Source: Nitrospirota bacterium
GTDB lineage: Bacteria > Nitrospirota > Thermodesulfovibrionia > Thermodesulfovibrionales > Dissulfurispiraceae
Direction of reading: 5' to 3'
Length of the DNA stretch: 39,411 nucleotides
Assembly: GCA_015233655.1 (NCBI GenBank)
Contig: JADFXI010000014.1
Span: 1-39,411 of the forward strand
In this document: piece after piece, positions 30,412-39,395 of the stretch
Layout of the letters: the number at the start of each line of letters is the position of its first letter
Position numbering within the stretch: the first letter of the stretch is position 1
Translations under genes and position numbers: made by a program
The notes under the pieces: model-generated
Seen by the model: only the letters and a program-made list of their open reading frames with translations
What the model was told of the DNA's origin: nothing
The model's database searches: none

Positions 30412-32952
30412 TTACTGTATTTTCCGGATGGTATGATTACTCGAATCAGAAATATATAAGTTTATTCCGTCCGTAGTTATCGCGCCCGGCAAAGTGAATG
30501 ACGCAGACGAAGCGATGCCGTCGGCGGAACCGCAGCCTTCACCTATAAGCCCCGCAACAGTCGTGACCGCTCCCGTGCTTATCACTATCTTGCGGATGGC
30601 GCAATTTGCGGTGTCAGCGACATAGAGGTTAGTTCCGTCAGTTGTTATGCCGTAAGGATAATTGAAGCGGGCCACAGAGCCGGTGCCGTCATTTGAACCT
30701 GTCTGCCCGCCGGTTCCCGCGAGCGTCGTGACCACACCTGTGCTTATCACTATCTTGCGGATGGCACTGTTCCACGTATCCGCAACATACAGGTTGGTAC
30801 CGTCTGTCACGACCCCGTAGGGATAATTAAAGCGGGCCGCAGAACCAGTGGCGTCAGTCGTGCCTGATTTCCCGGCACTGCCGGCAAGGGTGGTTACAAC
30901 TCCTGTGCTTACTACTATTTTCCTGATTGTGTGGTTCCAGGTATCCGCCACATAAAGGTTAGTCCCGTCAGTGGTCACGGCTGACGGATAAGTAAAGCGG
31001 GCTGCAGAACCCGTACCATCAGTCGAACCTGTTGTTCCGGAGGTCCCTGCCAGGGTAGTTGCCTGTGCACTGCTTATGACTATCTTGCGGATGGAACAAT
31101 TTGAGGAATCGGCCACATAAAGGTTAGTCCCATCCGTAGTTATACCGTAAGGATAACTGAAGTTCGCTGCCGAACCTTTGCCGTCAGTCGAGCCTGCTGT
31201 TCCAGCAGTGCCTGCCAGGGTCGTTACTACTCCTGTGCTCGCTACTATTTTACGGATTGCAAAATTATATGTATCCGCGACATACAGATTGGTCCCATCC
31301 GTGGTTATGCCGTAAGGATAATCAAACCGTGCTGATGAGCCGGTAGCATCAGTTGAGCCTGCCTGAGAAGCGCTGCCGGCGAGGGTCGTAACCACTCCTG
31401 CCAGATTCAGAGGATTGCCCTGCCGCGCTCCTCCCGTCTGCGTCGTCGATACTGAAGTAACATTAAAATTGATGCACTTATAATCAATAACGCTCCATGT
31501 GGAGCCGTCATATAAAGATTCGCAGAATTGAAAAGCGCCTGCATATGCACTGGAGGGGACCCATTCCGTCATATTGTTATTATTGACGGTCTGGCCGGGG
31601 GAGAGAGTCAATGACGTTAGAACACTGTCATAAACACCGCCGCCGGGAATCACAATAAATGTGTTAAGGTACAGAGTATAAGTGGAGGCGGTATTGTTCG
31701 TAATGGACGAAGATATCGGACCGTAGGTGCCTCCAAGTGTAATGCTGGAATTTGAAGGCGCCGTAAGCGTATGCGTAAGCGAAGTTGATGATGCCGAACA
31801 CACACTGCTAAGGCTTCCCTGTACCGGAGTATAACTCGTTGTCGTAGAGCCATTGCCTAACTGGCCATAGACATTATACCCCCAGTCCAAGACGGTCCCG
31901 TCGCTCCCCAGGGCCACCATATGAAATTCACCCGTTGCAACAGCTGTAATTCCGCTTAAACCGTTTACCTGCACAGCGCTGCTGCTGCTTGTCGCCGTGC
32001 CGTTACCGAACTGGCCGTAGGAATTGTTTCCCCAGATCCAGACGGTCCCGTCACTTTTCAGGGCCATCGAGTTAATAAAGCCCGCTTTTACAGAGATAAC
32101 GCTGCTCAGCCCGCTAACCTGCACAGGATTACTGCTGCTTACTGATGTCCCATTCCCGAGCTGTCCATAATAATTGTAACCGCAGGCCCAGACTGTCCCG
32201 TCGCTTTTCAGAAAAGTGGTATGATACGTCCCTGCTGCTACAGCCGTAACCCCGCTGACCCCGCCTATCTGTGCAGCAGTAGTGCTGTTTGTTGTCGTAC
32301 CGTTGCCTAATTGGCCGCTGCTGTTGTTGCCGACTGTCCAGAGAGTCCCGTCATATTTCAAGACGACCGTGTGGCCATATCCGGCGGCAATAGCCGTTAT
32401 GCCGGCCAGACCGGTGACCTGCACGGCAGAAGAGCTGTTTACAGTTGTGCCGTTGCCAAGTTGACCGCCGCCGTTGTTGCCCCAGGCCCAGACTGTCGCG
32501 TCATTCTTCAAGACAACCGTATGATAAGCCCCTGCCGCAATCGCGATAACACCGCTTATACTGCTTACCTGTACAGGTGTAGTGCTGTTTGTAGTTGTAC
32601 CGTTGCCCAGTTGACCGCTGCTGTTGCTGCCCCAGGCCCAGACTGTCCCGTCATTCTTCAGGGCAACCGTGTGATACGCCCCTGCGGCAATCGCTATAAC
32701 ACCGCTTAAACTGTTCACCTGTACTGCCGTATGACTGTCGGTTGTCGAGCCGTTGCCCAGTTGGCCGCTGCTGTTATATCCCCAGACCCATACTGTTCCG
32801 TCACTCTTCAGGATTGCCGTGTGATAATAGCCTGCAGCAACAGCAGTAACACAATTGACGGCTTCAGCCCTGCCTGCCATGAAAAGAAGGCATAACACCA
32901 GAACAGGATAAACGACATTAAACGCTATTCTTCGCTTTATAATCTTTGCCAT
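30412..32952 (-). CDS. Secreted double beta-propeller protein: seven RCC1 repeats and six NHL repeats
   Basis: An 846-residue exported protein with signal sequence (MAKIIKRRIAFNVVYPVLVLCLLFMAGRAEA). Residues about 35-383 hold seven ~50-residue RCC1 repeats (pattern VxAIAAGxYHTVxLKxDGTVWxWGxNxxGQLGNG). A linker of about 130 residues (LTHTLTAPSNSSITLGGTYG, an Ig-like candidate) follows. The last ~327 residues are six 55-residue NHL repeats (TTLAG..G..G..DGTGSAARF.YPYGITTDGTNLYVADT.N..IRKI). Both groups would form closed propellers of 7 and 6 blades. Likely a surface or secreted binding protein; ligand unknown. The in-frame TTG at 32970 is a less likely start. Confidence 0.9.
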   Translation of the reverse strand: MAKIIKRRIAFNVVYPVLVLCLLFMAGRAEAVNCVTAVAAGYYHTAILKSDGTVWVWGYNSSGQLGNGSTTDSHTAVQVNSLSGVIAIAAGAYHTVALKNDGTVWAWGSNSSGQLGNGTTTNSTTPVQVSSISGVIAIAAGAYHTVVLKNDATVWAWGNNGGGQLGNGTTVNSSSAVQVTGLAGITAIAAGYGHTVVLKYDGTLWTVGNNSSGQLGNGTTTNSTTAAQIGGVSGVTAVAAGTYHTTFLKSDGTVWACGYNYYGQLGNGTSVSSSNPVQVSGLSSVISVKAGFINSMALKSDGTVWIWGNNSYGQFGNGTATSSSSAVQVNGLSGITAVATGEFHMVALGSDGTVLDWGYNVYGQLGNGSTTTSYTPVQGSLSSVCSASSTSLTHTLTAPSNSSITLGGTYGPISSSITNNTASTYTLYLNTFIVIPGGGVYDSVLTSLTLSPGQTVNNNNMTEWVPSSAYAGAFQFCESLYDGSTWSVIDYKCINFNVTSVSTTQTGGARQGNPLNLAGVVTTLAGSASQAGSTDATGSSARFDYPYGITTDGTNLYVADTYNFAIRKIVASTGVVTTLAGTAGTAGSTDGKGSAANFSYPYGITTDGTNLYVADSSNCSIRKIVISSAQATTLAGTSGTTGSTDGTGSAARFTYPSAVTTDGTNLYVADTWNHTIRKIVVSTGVVTTLAGSAGKSGTTDATGSAARFNYPYGVVTDGTNLYVADTWNSAIRKIVISTGVVTTLAGTGGQTGSNDGTGSVARFNYPYGITTDGTNLYVADTANCAIRKIVISTGAVTTVAGLIGEGCGSADGIASSASFTLPGAITTDGINLYISDSSNHTIRKIQ
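30415..31400 (-). repeat. DNA tandem repeat encoding six NHL blades (~165-bp period)
   Basis: Six near-identical units of about 165 bases, each with recurring strings such as ACATAAAGGTTAGT and CCGTAAGGATAA on the plus strand. They encode the C-terminal propeller. The high nucleotide identity points to recent unit duplication or conversion. Confidence 0.85.
31804..32850 (-). repeat. DNA tandem repeat encoding seven RCC1 blades (~150-bp period)
   Basis: Seven units of about 150 bases, each with a recurring CCCAGACTGTCCCGTC-like string on the plus strand. They encode the N-terminal propeller; units 2 and 3 are most alike. Confidence 0.85.
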
Positions 32953-33010
32953 CCCACTTAGCGTAAGCAACAGCCTCGTTCCGTGTCAAGTATAAAAAAT
33001 CTGATATTTA

Positions 33011-34096
33011 CTAACCTATATACTCATTGACTCTGTCGACTTCAAACCTGTCTGTCGACAAAACGTTTCTCACAAAATTGAAAATTTTTCGGCGCACATC
33101 CATGGTCACATCAGGGTAGAAAAGCGGGTTCGCAACAACGACGCCCCTGAATGCAAAAAAGGGGGCCGCCACTTCATTCAATTCCATGTCCCCTGATATG
33201 CGCACATACTCGTCAAAAAACAGATGAAGTGCCTCAAGGTAAGGACCTTTAACTGTCCCGTAATAGCGCAGGGATGAAAACACGTAATTCATTGTCAGGG
33301 CCGTAACATCATCAGCAGCTTCTCCCCACGCGCCGCGGCTTCTGTCCAAGAGTACAAAATCCGTGCCGGTTGAGGCCCGGCTGCCGTCTCCCGACTGCTG
33401 ACTCTTGAATTCTTTAAACCATATGTTTCCGGGATGAAAATCGCCATGTATCTGACATAGCCGGCAGGACTTCGATTTGAGACGCGCCCTCCAATCAATA
33501 CAGAGCTTTTCTATTACCGCCATCTCTTCGTACGGCATCGTTCCTTCAGGATATGTATCGAAGACACCCATAAGGCACTCGCCATGTCCGATGGTGTCCC
33601 TTATCTTTCTCCAGTAGAGCTGCTGCGCCTCCTTTTTTATAGAATGTATGGAGGCGAGGTACGCAGCCATGGATTTGATCTTGCCGAGGTCCAGGACAGT
33701 CAGCCGGTCTTTATGCGCCAATTCCGCAAGGTCCGTAAAATAATCTCTGCCCTCGACCTTTTCCATGAGCAAATAGTATTCTTTGCCGCCGCCGATAGAC
33801 TGTATGGAACCATCGCCATGCTCGGCAAGCACATCTATTGCCGCAACATGCTTCGGGAGGTTTTTATATTCATCGAGGTCAAGAAGAAAAACCGCGGCCC
33901 TGTCAGAAGGATAATCGTGTCCGAGTCCCTCCGATAATAACGCTTTTATAACATATTGCTTGATCTCCGACTGGGTCTGCACTTCTATCAGGAACCCGGA
34001 GCCCTGTACGCCCGAGCCGAGTTTTCTGATGTCCACCTTGACGGCGTTGCTGAATTCTTTAAAAAGATATGCCCTTAAAGCATCCTCGTTGATCAT
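33011..34096 (-). CDS. Phosphotransferase of the aminoglycoside phosphotransferase (APH) family
   Basis: A 361-residue kinase-fold protein. The N-lobe has LGSGVQGSGFLIEV and YVIKALL (ATP-binding Lys), the C-lobe the catalytic loop QIHGDFHPGNIWF (about residues 226-238) and a metal-binding Asp in FVLLDRSRGAWGEAADDVTAL. In typical APH enzymes the second motif is D-W/F-E; here it is DRSRG. The substrate is probably a small molecule and not necessarily an antibiotic. It lies 12 bases behind a PfkB sugar kinase gene, so the two kinases form one transcription unit. Ribosome site AGAGG. Confidence 0.82.
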   Translation of the reverse strand: MINEDALRAYLFKEFSNAVKVDIRKLGSGVQGSGFLIEVQTQSEIKQYVIKALLSEGLGHDYPSDRAAVFLLDLDEYKNLPKHVAAIDVLAEHGDGSIQSIGGGKEYYLLMEKVEGRDYFTDLAELAHKDRLTVLDLGKIKSMAAYLASIHSIKKEAQQLYWRKIRDTIGHGECLMGVFDTYPEGTMPYEEMAVIEKLCIDWRARLKSKSCRLCQIHGDFHPGNIWFKEFKSQQSGDGSRASTGTDFVLLDRSRGAWGEAADDVTALTMNYVFSSLRYYGTVKGPYLEALHLFFDEYVRISGDMELNEVAAPFFAFRGVVVANPLFYPDVTMDVRRKIFNFVRNVLSTDRFEVDRVNEYIG

Positions 34097-34108
34097 GGCA
34101 GCCTCTGT

Positions 34109-35041
34109 CTACATTGCTCCGAAACTGGTGGCGTAACGCCTGACAAATTCATCGTAAGTGAATACGTGCTCCTGCGTGCCATAGTTTTCTACGGCATACG
34201 CAGCAGCGACTGTCCCCATTTTTGCTCCGGTCTCAAGGTCCTTGCCCATAGCAAGTCCCTTGAGCAGACCCGCCCTGTATGCGTCACCGGCTCCGGTCGG
34301 ATCGACAACTGATGAGACCGCACAAGCATGCAGAGTGATGTCCCTGTCCGTCGTGCTGATAAGGGAGCCCTTTTCCCCAAGCGTGCTGATAATGGCGCCG
34401 CACTTCTTCAGCAGTCCTTTCTTGTCCATATTGGTCATGTTGATGATCATCTGAAGCTCATAGTCATTTGATATCAGCAGCATAGATCCTGTGATCCAAT
34501 CGATGAGATCATGTCTGTCCCATGCAGTAAGCGACTGCCCGGGGTCGCAAATATACCTGATTTTTTTCTCCCTGCAGATCTTCGCATATTCCATCATGTC
34601 GGTGAGATTTCCAGGTCCGATCAGGCAGATGGAATTGTCCGGCTCGACGCCGCTGAAGTCGTATCCCGAAGGATGTTTCATCGCGCCCGGGTTGAATCCT
34701 GTTATCTGGTTGTCCGAGCGGTCTGTTGTTATATAAGCCCCTGCAGTGAATTCCTCTTCAATAATCTTGATTCCGTCCACAGGGATGTTCTTTTTTTCGA
34801 GCCAATCAAAGTAGCTCCTGTAATCCTTGCCTATAGTCGCAAGAATAAGCGGCTTCTCGCCAAGCAGGCTCAGGGAGTATGCAATATTGCCTGCGGTCCC
34901 CCCGAACTTTTCTATCATGCCGTTGACTGTAAAACAGACATTCAGAATATGGATTTTATCAGGAAGGATGTGGTCGGAAAACTTTCCAGGAAAATCCATA
35001 ATTCTGTCATATGCCATCGAGCCTGAAACATAAATCTGCAT
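34109..35041 (-). CDS. PfkB-family carbohydrate/nucleoside kinase
   Basis: A 310-residue ribokinase-fold enzyme. N-terminal GTAGNIAYSLSLLG (about 48-61) is PfkB signature 1; C-terminal VDPTGAGDAYRAGLL (about 246-260) is signature 2 with the catalytic Asp and anion hole. ISTLGEKGSLIST is the nucleotide-binding strand. The start MQIYVSGSMAYDRIMDFPGKF resembles adenosine-kinase-like members. It probably phosphorylates a sugar or nucleoside hydroxyl with ATP. Ribosome site GAGGAGG. The downstream APH-type kinase suggests a two-step phosphorylation, but the substrate cannot be told. Confidence 0.88.
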   Translation of the reverse strand: MQIYVSGSMAYDRIMDFPGKFSDHILPDKIHILNVCFTVNGMIEKFGGTAGNIAYSLSLLGEKPLILATIGKDYRSYFDWLEKKNIPVDGIKIIEEEFTAGAYITTDRSDNQITGFNPGAMKHPSGYDFSGVEPDNSICLIGPGNLTDMMEYAKICREKKIRYICDPGQSLTAWDRHDLIDWITGSMLLISNDYELQMIINMTNMDKKGLLKKCGAIISTLGEKGSLISTTDRDITLHACAVSSVVDPTGAGDAYRAGLLKGLAMGKDLETGAKMGTVAAAYAVENYGTQEHVFTYDEFVRRYATSFGAM

Positions 35042-35061
35042 AAAAATCCTCCTCTTATTGC

Positions 35062-36825
35062 CTATTGCCTCAATTCTTCTATCAGCCGTTCAGCGACTTT
35101 GCGGTTAAACCCCTTTATGTTCGCTATTTCGTCGGATGTAGCAGACCTGATGCCCTCAAGACTGCCGAAATGTCTCAAGAGTTCGAGCCTGCGCTTCATG
35201 CCGATGCCCGGAATACGGGTCAGCGGAGAGTCCATAAGTTTTTTGTCCCTTAATTTCCTGTGGAAGCTGATCGCGAACCTATGGACTTCATCCCTTATTC
35301 TTTTAAGGAGCAGGGATGCCTTATTCTTGTCTTCAAGGTCAACGATGCCGCCGTCGCGCAGGAAGGCCCTGTCAGGCTTCTTCGCAACGCCGACAATGTC
35401 TTTAACAAGGCCTGCTTCTTCCATCGCTTTTTGAGCAACTTCGAGCTGTCCTTTCCCGCCGTCGATTATTATGAGGTCCGGCACTTTATCTTCGAGGTTT
35501 TTCAAAGTCCTGAGAACGATCTCCCGCATCATGGCATAATCGTCGACACCCTGTGTTTCTTTTATTTTCAGATGCCGGAACAGCCCTTTCTTGAATGTCC
35601 CGTGCTCCCAGAAGACAAAGGCGCCCACTGATTCGCTGCCCTGAATGGTGGATACGTCAAAGGCCCCGACTGATACGGGCGTCTGCTCAAGATGCAATCT
35701 CTCCTTCAGTATCTGCATAGTATCGTCACCGGCCGATTTTTTCTTGAATGCGAGGTGAAGGCCGGCGTTTTCATCAGCCATTTTCAGCAAGTCGCGTTTC
35801 TTGCCGCGCCTCGGCACTTCCATCTTTATCGCGGCCCCGCGTTTATCTCTCAGCCATCCGGTAATAGCCTCCCTGTCGGTCGGAAGCACCCCGACCAGAA
35901 TGAGAGAAGGCGGAATTATGTCCTTCGCATAGAACAGCTCTATCACACTCCGCATTATCTCGTGCTCGTTCTCTTCAAGGACTTTTTCGAGGTAAAAGTC
36001 CTTTGCTCCTATTAAGACCCCTTTTCTCAAAAACAAAACATTTATAGCGACAGTCTCACCTTCACGGTAGAAACCGATGACGTCGATATCTCCCAGTTCC
36101 GGTGCTATGACTTTCTGCGACTCGAACGCCCGACTGAGACTGGTGATGCTGTCCCTTACCACTGCGGCCTCTTCATAGCGCATCTGCTCGGAAAAAATCT
36201 GCATCTTACGCTCCAGGCTATTCAGCAACCCCTTTTTCTCGCCCGAAAGAAAAAGCTTCACCTCTTCGACAACATCCATGTATTCTTTTTTACTGATTTT
36301 GCCTGCGCAGGGCGCAGGACATTTTTTCATTTCATGCTGAATACATGGCCGCATGGGTTTATCCAGCGTATAGTTGCAGGGCCTGACTTGGAAATTCCTC
36401 CTTATAAATGCCAGGGCCTCCCACATCGCCTGCGCCGGGATATAAGGGCCGAAATAGATATTGCCGTCACGCTTTATTCCCCGCACAACCTCTGCCCTGG
36501 GCCACTCTTCGGTCACAGTCAATTTTATATAAGGGTAGTTCTTGTCGTCCCTGAGGATAATATTGAAGTTCGGTTTGTGCTGTTTGATCAGGCTTGCCTC
36601 GAGGATCAGCGCTTCAAGCTCGTTGGCTGTGACGATATATGAAAAATCCTTGATCATCCTGACCATGGCTGCTTTGCGCGGTTCCAGGTTTGCCGATTTC
36701 CGGAAATAGCTCCTCAAGCGATTTCGAAGGTCCTTTGCCTTGCCGACATAAAGGACCTGCCCTTTCTGCCCCTTGAAAATATATACTCCCGGCCTCCGGG
36801 GCGTATTTGACAGTTCTGTGACCAT
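35062..36825 (-). CDS. uvrC: Excinuclease ABC subunit C
   Basis: A 587-residue nucleotide-excision-repair nuclease that makes both incisions around a lesion bound by UvrB. The GIY-YIG domain (about 8-90: PGVYIFKGQKGQVLYVGKAKDLRNRL) cuts 3'. A Cys pattern C.YTLDKPMRPCIQHEMKKCPAPCAG follows, then the UVR helix pair (ERKMQIFSEQMRYEEAAVVRD), the RNase H-like 5' nuclease (VGAFDVSTIQGSESVGAFVFWE, DLIIIDGGKGQLE) and C-terminal HhH motifs (IPGIGMKRRLELLRHFGS, IKGFNRKVAERLI). The ATG at 36825 lies 6 bases from TATAGT, so I prefer it to the in-frame ATG at 36831. Confidence 0.96.
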   Translation of the reverse strand: MVTELSNTPRRPGVYIFKGQKGQVLYVGKAKDLRNRLRSYFRKSANLEPRKAAMVRMIKDFSYIVTANELEALILEASLIKQHKPNFNIILRDDKNYPYIKLTVTEEWPRAEVVRGIKRDGNIYFGPYIPAQAMWEALAFIRRNFQVRPCNYTLDKPMRPCIQHEMKKCPAPCAGKISKKEYMDVVEEVKLFLSGEKKGLLNSLERKMQIFSEQMRYEEAAVVRDSITSLSRAFESQKVIAPELGDIDVIGFYREGETVAINVLFLRKGVLIGAKDFYLEKVLEENEHEIMRSVIELFYAKDIIPPSLILVGVLPTDREAITGWLRDKRGAAIKMEVPRRGKKRDLLKMADENAGLHLAFKKKSAGDDTMQILKERLHLEQTPVSVGAFDVSTIQGSESVGAFVFWEHGTFKKGLFRHLKIKETQGVDDYAMMREIVLRTLKNLEDKVPDLIIIDGGKGQLEVAQKAMEEAGLVKDIVGVAKKPDRAFLRDGGIVDLEDKNKASLLLKRIRDEVHRFAISFHRKLRDKKLMDSPLTRIPGIGMKRRLELLRHFGSLEGIRSATSDEIANIKGFNRKVAERLIEELRQ

Positions 36826-36831
36826 ACGCAT

Positions 36832-36918
36832 ACTATATCATAAGACCGAATTGAGCGTTATAGCGGCTGGCGCTGCAGCGCAATATCTTTTTTTCAGTGT
36901 TGTTTTATAATTGAGTAT
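36832..36918. promoter_or_regulatory. Divergent uvrC / penicillin-binding protein promoter region
   Basis: On the minus strand TATAGT (36837-36832) serves uvrC; on the plus strand TATAAT (36906-36911) serves the penicillin-binding protein, 7 bases before its ATG. Both would give leaderless or nearly leaderless transcripts. Between them is a perfect 12-bp palindrome GCGCTGCAGCGC (36870-36881), preceded by GAGCGTTATAGCG. The stretch 36857-36887 resembles 8310-8340 upstream of clpB. Confidence 0.5.
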
Positions 36919-38697
36919 ATGTCGGCTTTTAAGTGGCAGCGGTTTATATTAATTGCCTTCCTCGCAATAAGCGTCGGTGCTTTCGGAGGCTTCGTATACT
37001 GGGGCCTGTCAGATTTCCCTGAAGTAAGATCGCTCGAAACCATTACTCCACTGGAATCTTCTTTCGTATATTCCGCAGACGGCCATATATTGGCTGAATT
37101 CTATCTGGAAAGAAGAAATTTCATCCCTCATTACAAAATCCCGGACATAGTAAAAAAGGCCTTCATTTCCATTGAGGACCAGCGGTTTTATTCGCACTCA
37201 GGCGTCGATTTAATAGGAATACTCCGCGCGCTTTACAGAGACATAATGGCCAAAAGCATTGTCGAAGGCGGCAGCACCATCACCCAGCAATTGACCAAGA
37301 TGCTCTTCCTGAAACCGGAACGCAATCTTGCGCGTAAGGTAAAAGAAGCGATCATATCGGTGCAGATTGAGAAACGGTATACCAAGGATGAAATACTCGG
37401 CATGTATCTTAACAAAGCGTATTTCGGGGCCAGGGCGTATGGCATAGAAGCCGCCGCCCAGACCTATTTCGGCAAGACGGTCCTTGACTTGTCACTCGCC
37501 GAGGCGGCAATGCTTGCCGGACTTCAGCGCGCGCCTGCAACGTATTCTCCTTTTAAGAATTCTGAAAAGACCTCGGTGCGAAGACAGCTCGTATTGAAAA
37601 AAATGCTCGAAATCGGTTTTATAACGATAGATGAATACCGCCGCGCGATCGAAGAGCCGCTCCCTACCGCCCCTCACAACAGGAAATACGAAGCCCCGTA
37701 TTTCATAGAGCACCTCAGGCAGCAACTCGAAGCCAGATACGGCGACAAACTATATACTTCCGGGCTCAGAATATATTCCACTATCGACTACTCTTTGCAA
37801 ATGGCTGCTGAAAACGCCTTGAAATACGGCATCGAACTCGTCGAAAAACGCGTCAAACCGCCTGTGCAGGCCGCACTGGTTGCGGTGGATTTGAGGGACG
37901 GTACTATTAAGGCGCTCGTGGGAGGCACCGATTACTGGGAGACACAGTTCAACAGGGCGACTCTTGCGCTGAGACAGCCGGGGTCGGCTTTCAAACCTTT
38001 TGTTTATGCAGCCGCCATGGAAGATGGGATGTCGACGGACGATGAAATTCTTGATGAACCCCTGGTCTTTCCCGGCGCGAAACCCGGCAGTACCTGGTCT
38101 CCAAAAAATTACGATAATAAGTACCACGGGACCGTACCATTGAAAACAGCTATTGCCCTTTCTTTGAACGCCGCCACAGTGCGCCTTGCCGACGACATCG
38201 GCCTTGATAAAATAATCAGCCTGGCCAGGCGTTGCGGTATTAAAAGCACCCTCCAGCCTTATATGCCGATAGCCCTGGGCGCTTCCGACGTGACGCTGCT
38301 TGAATTGACCTCGGCCTATGGCGTATTTGCTACCGGCCGAAGGACCGACGCACTTACTTATTCAAGGATATTGAACAGGGAAAAAATCCCTATCGAAGAG
38401 ATGCATTCCTCCTCTGAAGAGGTGCTCCCTCAGGACAGCGTTGACAAGATGAAGGAACTCCTGCATGCGGTCATTGAGTCAGGCACTGCCGTAAAAGCTA
38501 AAGAGCTAAAGAGAATGGTTTACGGCAAGACAGGCACGACCAATGACTTTTCCGACGCATGGTTTGTCGGATTTGACGACAATCTCGTTGTCGGCGTTTG
38601 GGTGGGCCGGGACAACCATAAGCCCATTGGCCCCAAAGAGACCGGGGCACAGGCTGCGCTGCCGATATGGATGGATTTCATGAAGCATACGCAGTAG
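36919..38697 (+). CDS. Class A penicillin-binding protein (PBP1A family)
   Basis: A 592-residue bifunctional peptidoglycan synthase. A membrane anchor (FILIAFLAISVGAFGGFVYWGL) is followed by the glycosyltransferase domain (about 55-225) with the catalytic-Glu motif SIEDQRFYSHSGVDLIGILRA and GGSTITQQLTKMLFL, and the transpeptidase domain (about 300-570) with SxxK in RQPGSAFKPFVYA, SxN in ALSLNAATVRLAD and KTGT in YGKTGTTNDFSDAWFVG. It is compact relative to E. coli PBP1A (850). No ribosome site; TATAAT 36906-36911 suggests leaderless expression. Divergent from uvrC. Confidence 0.94.
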   Translation: MSAFKWQRFILIAFLAISVGAFGGFVYWGLSDFPEVRSLETITPLESSFVYSADGHILAEFYLERRNFIPHYKIPDIVKKAFISIEDQRFYSHSGVDLIGILRALYRDIMAKSIVEGGSTITQQLTKMLFLKPERNLARKVKEAIISVQIEKRYTKDEILGMYLNKAYFGARAYGIEAAAQTYFGKTVLDLSLAEAAMLAGLQRAPATYSPFKNSEKTSVRRQLVLKKMLEIGFITIDEYRRAIEEPLPTAPHNRKYEAPYFIEHLRQQLEARYGDKLYTSGLRIYSTIDYSLQMAAENALKYGIELVEKRVKPPVQAALVAVDLRDGTIKALVGGTDYWETQFNRATLALRQPGSAFKPFVYAAAMEDGMSTDDEILDEPLVFPGAKPGSTWSPKNYDNKYHGTVPLKTAIALSLNAATVRLADDIGLDKIISLARRCGIKSTLQPYMPIALGASDVTLLELTSAYGVFATGRRTDALTYSRILNREKIPIEEMHSSSEEVLPQDSVDKMKELLHAVIESGTAVKAKELKRMVYGKTGTTNDFSDAWFVGFDDNLVVGVWVGRDNHKPIGPKETGAQAALPIWMDFMKHTQ

Positions 38698-38714
38698 CGG
38701 GTAGAGGTATTGTC

Positions 38715-39395
38715 CTAATTTGAGGGTTCCTCATCACCAATAATATGTTCAAGAGATGTAACTTGCTTGGCTAATTTTTTCTTCTCTGATTCGTGCTTGC
38801 GCTCAATCTTCTTTAAATCCTCCGCAACCGGAAGATATTCAGGTTTTATGCCTCGCCCAATAAGAACATTGCGAACATCGGTATTATTCTTAACATGCTC
38901 AGTAGTAATATCTGATTCACTCCCCAAGTCATCTCTTTTAATATTGAAGTTAGTAATTTCATTGGCGAAATCTTTCGCTTTAATGGTAATAGTTGGTAGA
39001 AAATCAGCTAACGGACGACCTTTGGGCACATTGAGACGATCCTTCATGTCTTGCGTAGTTCTGCCACCGAAAAGAGCCTGATCTCCTTTACTGCGGATAC
39101 GTGCAAAACTTTGCGAATCGCCAAGGCGTTCAAAGATAACACCCGAAAGTTGTTTTTCGGATAGGGAAAGTTTTTTCCGGGCACTTAATCTTTCAACCTC
39201 TATCAAATGCTTTTCTATAATTTCTTGTTTACGGGTTTGTACCGCAAAATACGTTTGCGCAAAGGCTATTTCATCTTTGGAGGGGTCTCCATTTTGAGCA
39301 ATAAGATAACAGGCATATCTATCAAGGGCTATATCATCGATCGAGCGTTGAGCACCGGAACCAACAGCAACCTTTTTCGTGACATCAAGAAAAAA
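38715..39395 (-). CDS. dinD: DNA damage-inducible protein D (DinD), 5' end missing
   Basis: A partial protein of about 226 residues that matches DinD: VAVGSGAQRSIDDIALDRYACYLIAQNGD, AQTYFAVQTRKQEII, LSEKQLSGVIFERLGD, IRSKGDQALFGG and the C-terminal LIGRGIKPEYLPVAEDLKKIERK. In E. coli DinD is SOS-induced and inhibits RecA filaments; here the N-terminal BRO-like part is absent because the contig ends. The last ~25 bases of the window do not fit DinD and are an inverted copy of this gene's own 3' part, creating a stop at 39396-39398. The frame is open to 39395. It converges on the penicillin-binding protein gene. Confidence 0.85.
   Translation of the reverse strand, partial: FFLDVTKKVAVGSGAQRSIDDIALDRYACYLIAQNGDPSKDEIAFAQTYFAVQTRKQEIIEKHLIEVERLSARKKLSLSEKQLSGVIFERLGDSQSFARIRSKGDQALFGGRTTQDMKDRLNVPKGRPLADFLPTITIKAKDFANEITNFNIKRDDLGSESDITTEHVKNNTDVRNVLIGRGIKPEYLPVAEDLKKIERKHESEKKKLAKQVTSLEHIIGDEEPSN
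38759..38783. repeat. 25-bp inverted repeat, internal arm (within dinD)
   Basis: Starts TAACTTGCTTGGC and ends TTTTTTCTT; it encodes KKLAKQV of DinD on the minus strand. It is the exact reverse complement of 39387-39411. Confidence 0.95.

Noticed and set aside
30415-32850. Regular repeats that could suggest a CRISPR array
   Set aside because: Periods of about 150 and 165 bases are in frame and encode beta-propeller blades; no short palindromic repeat with unique spacers is present.
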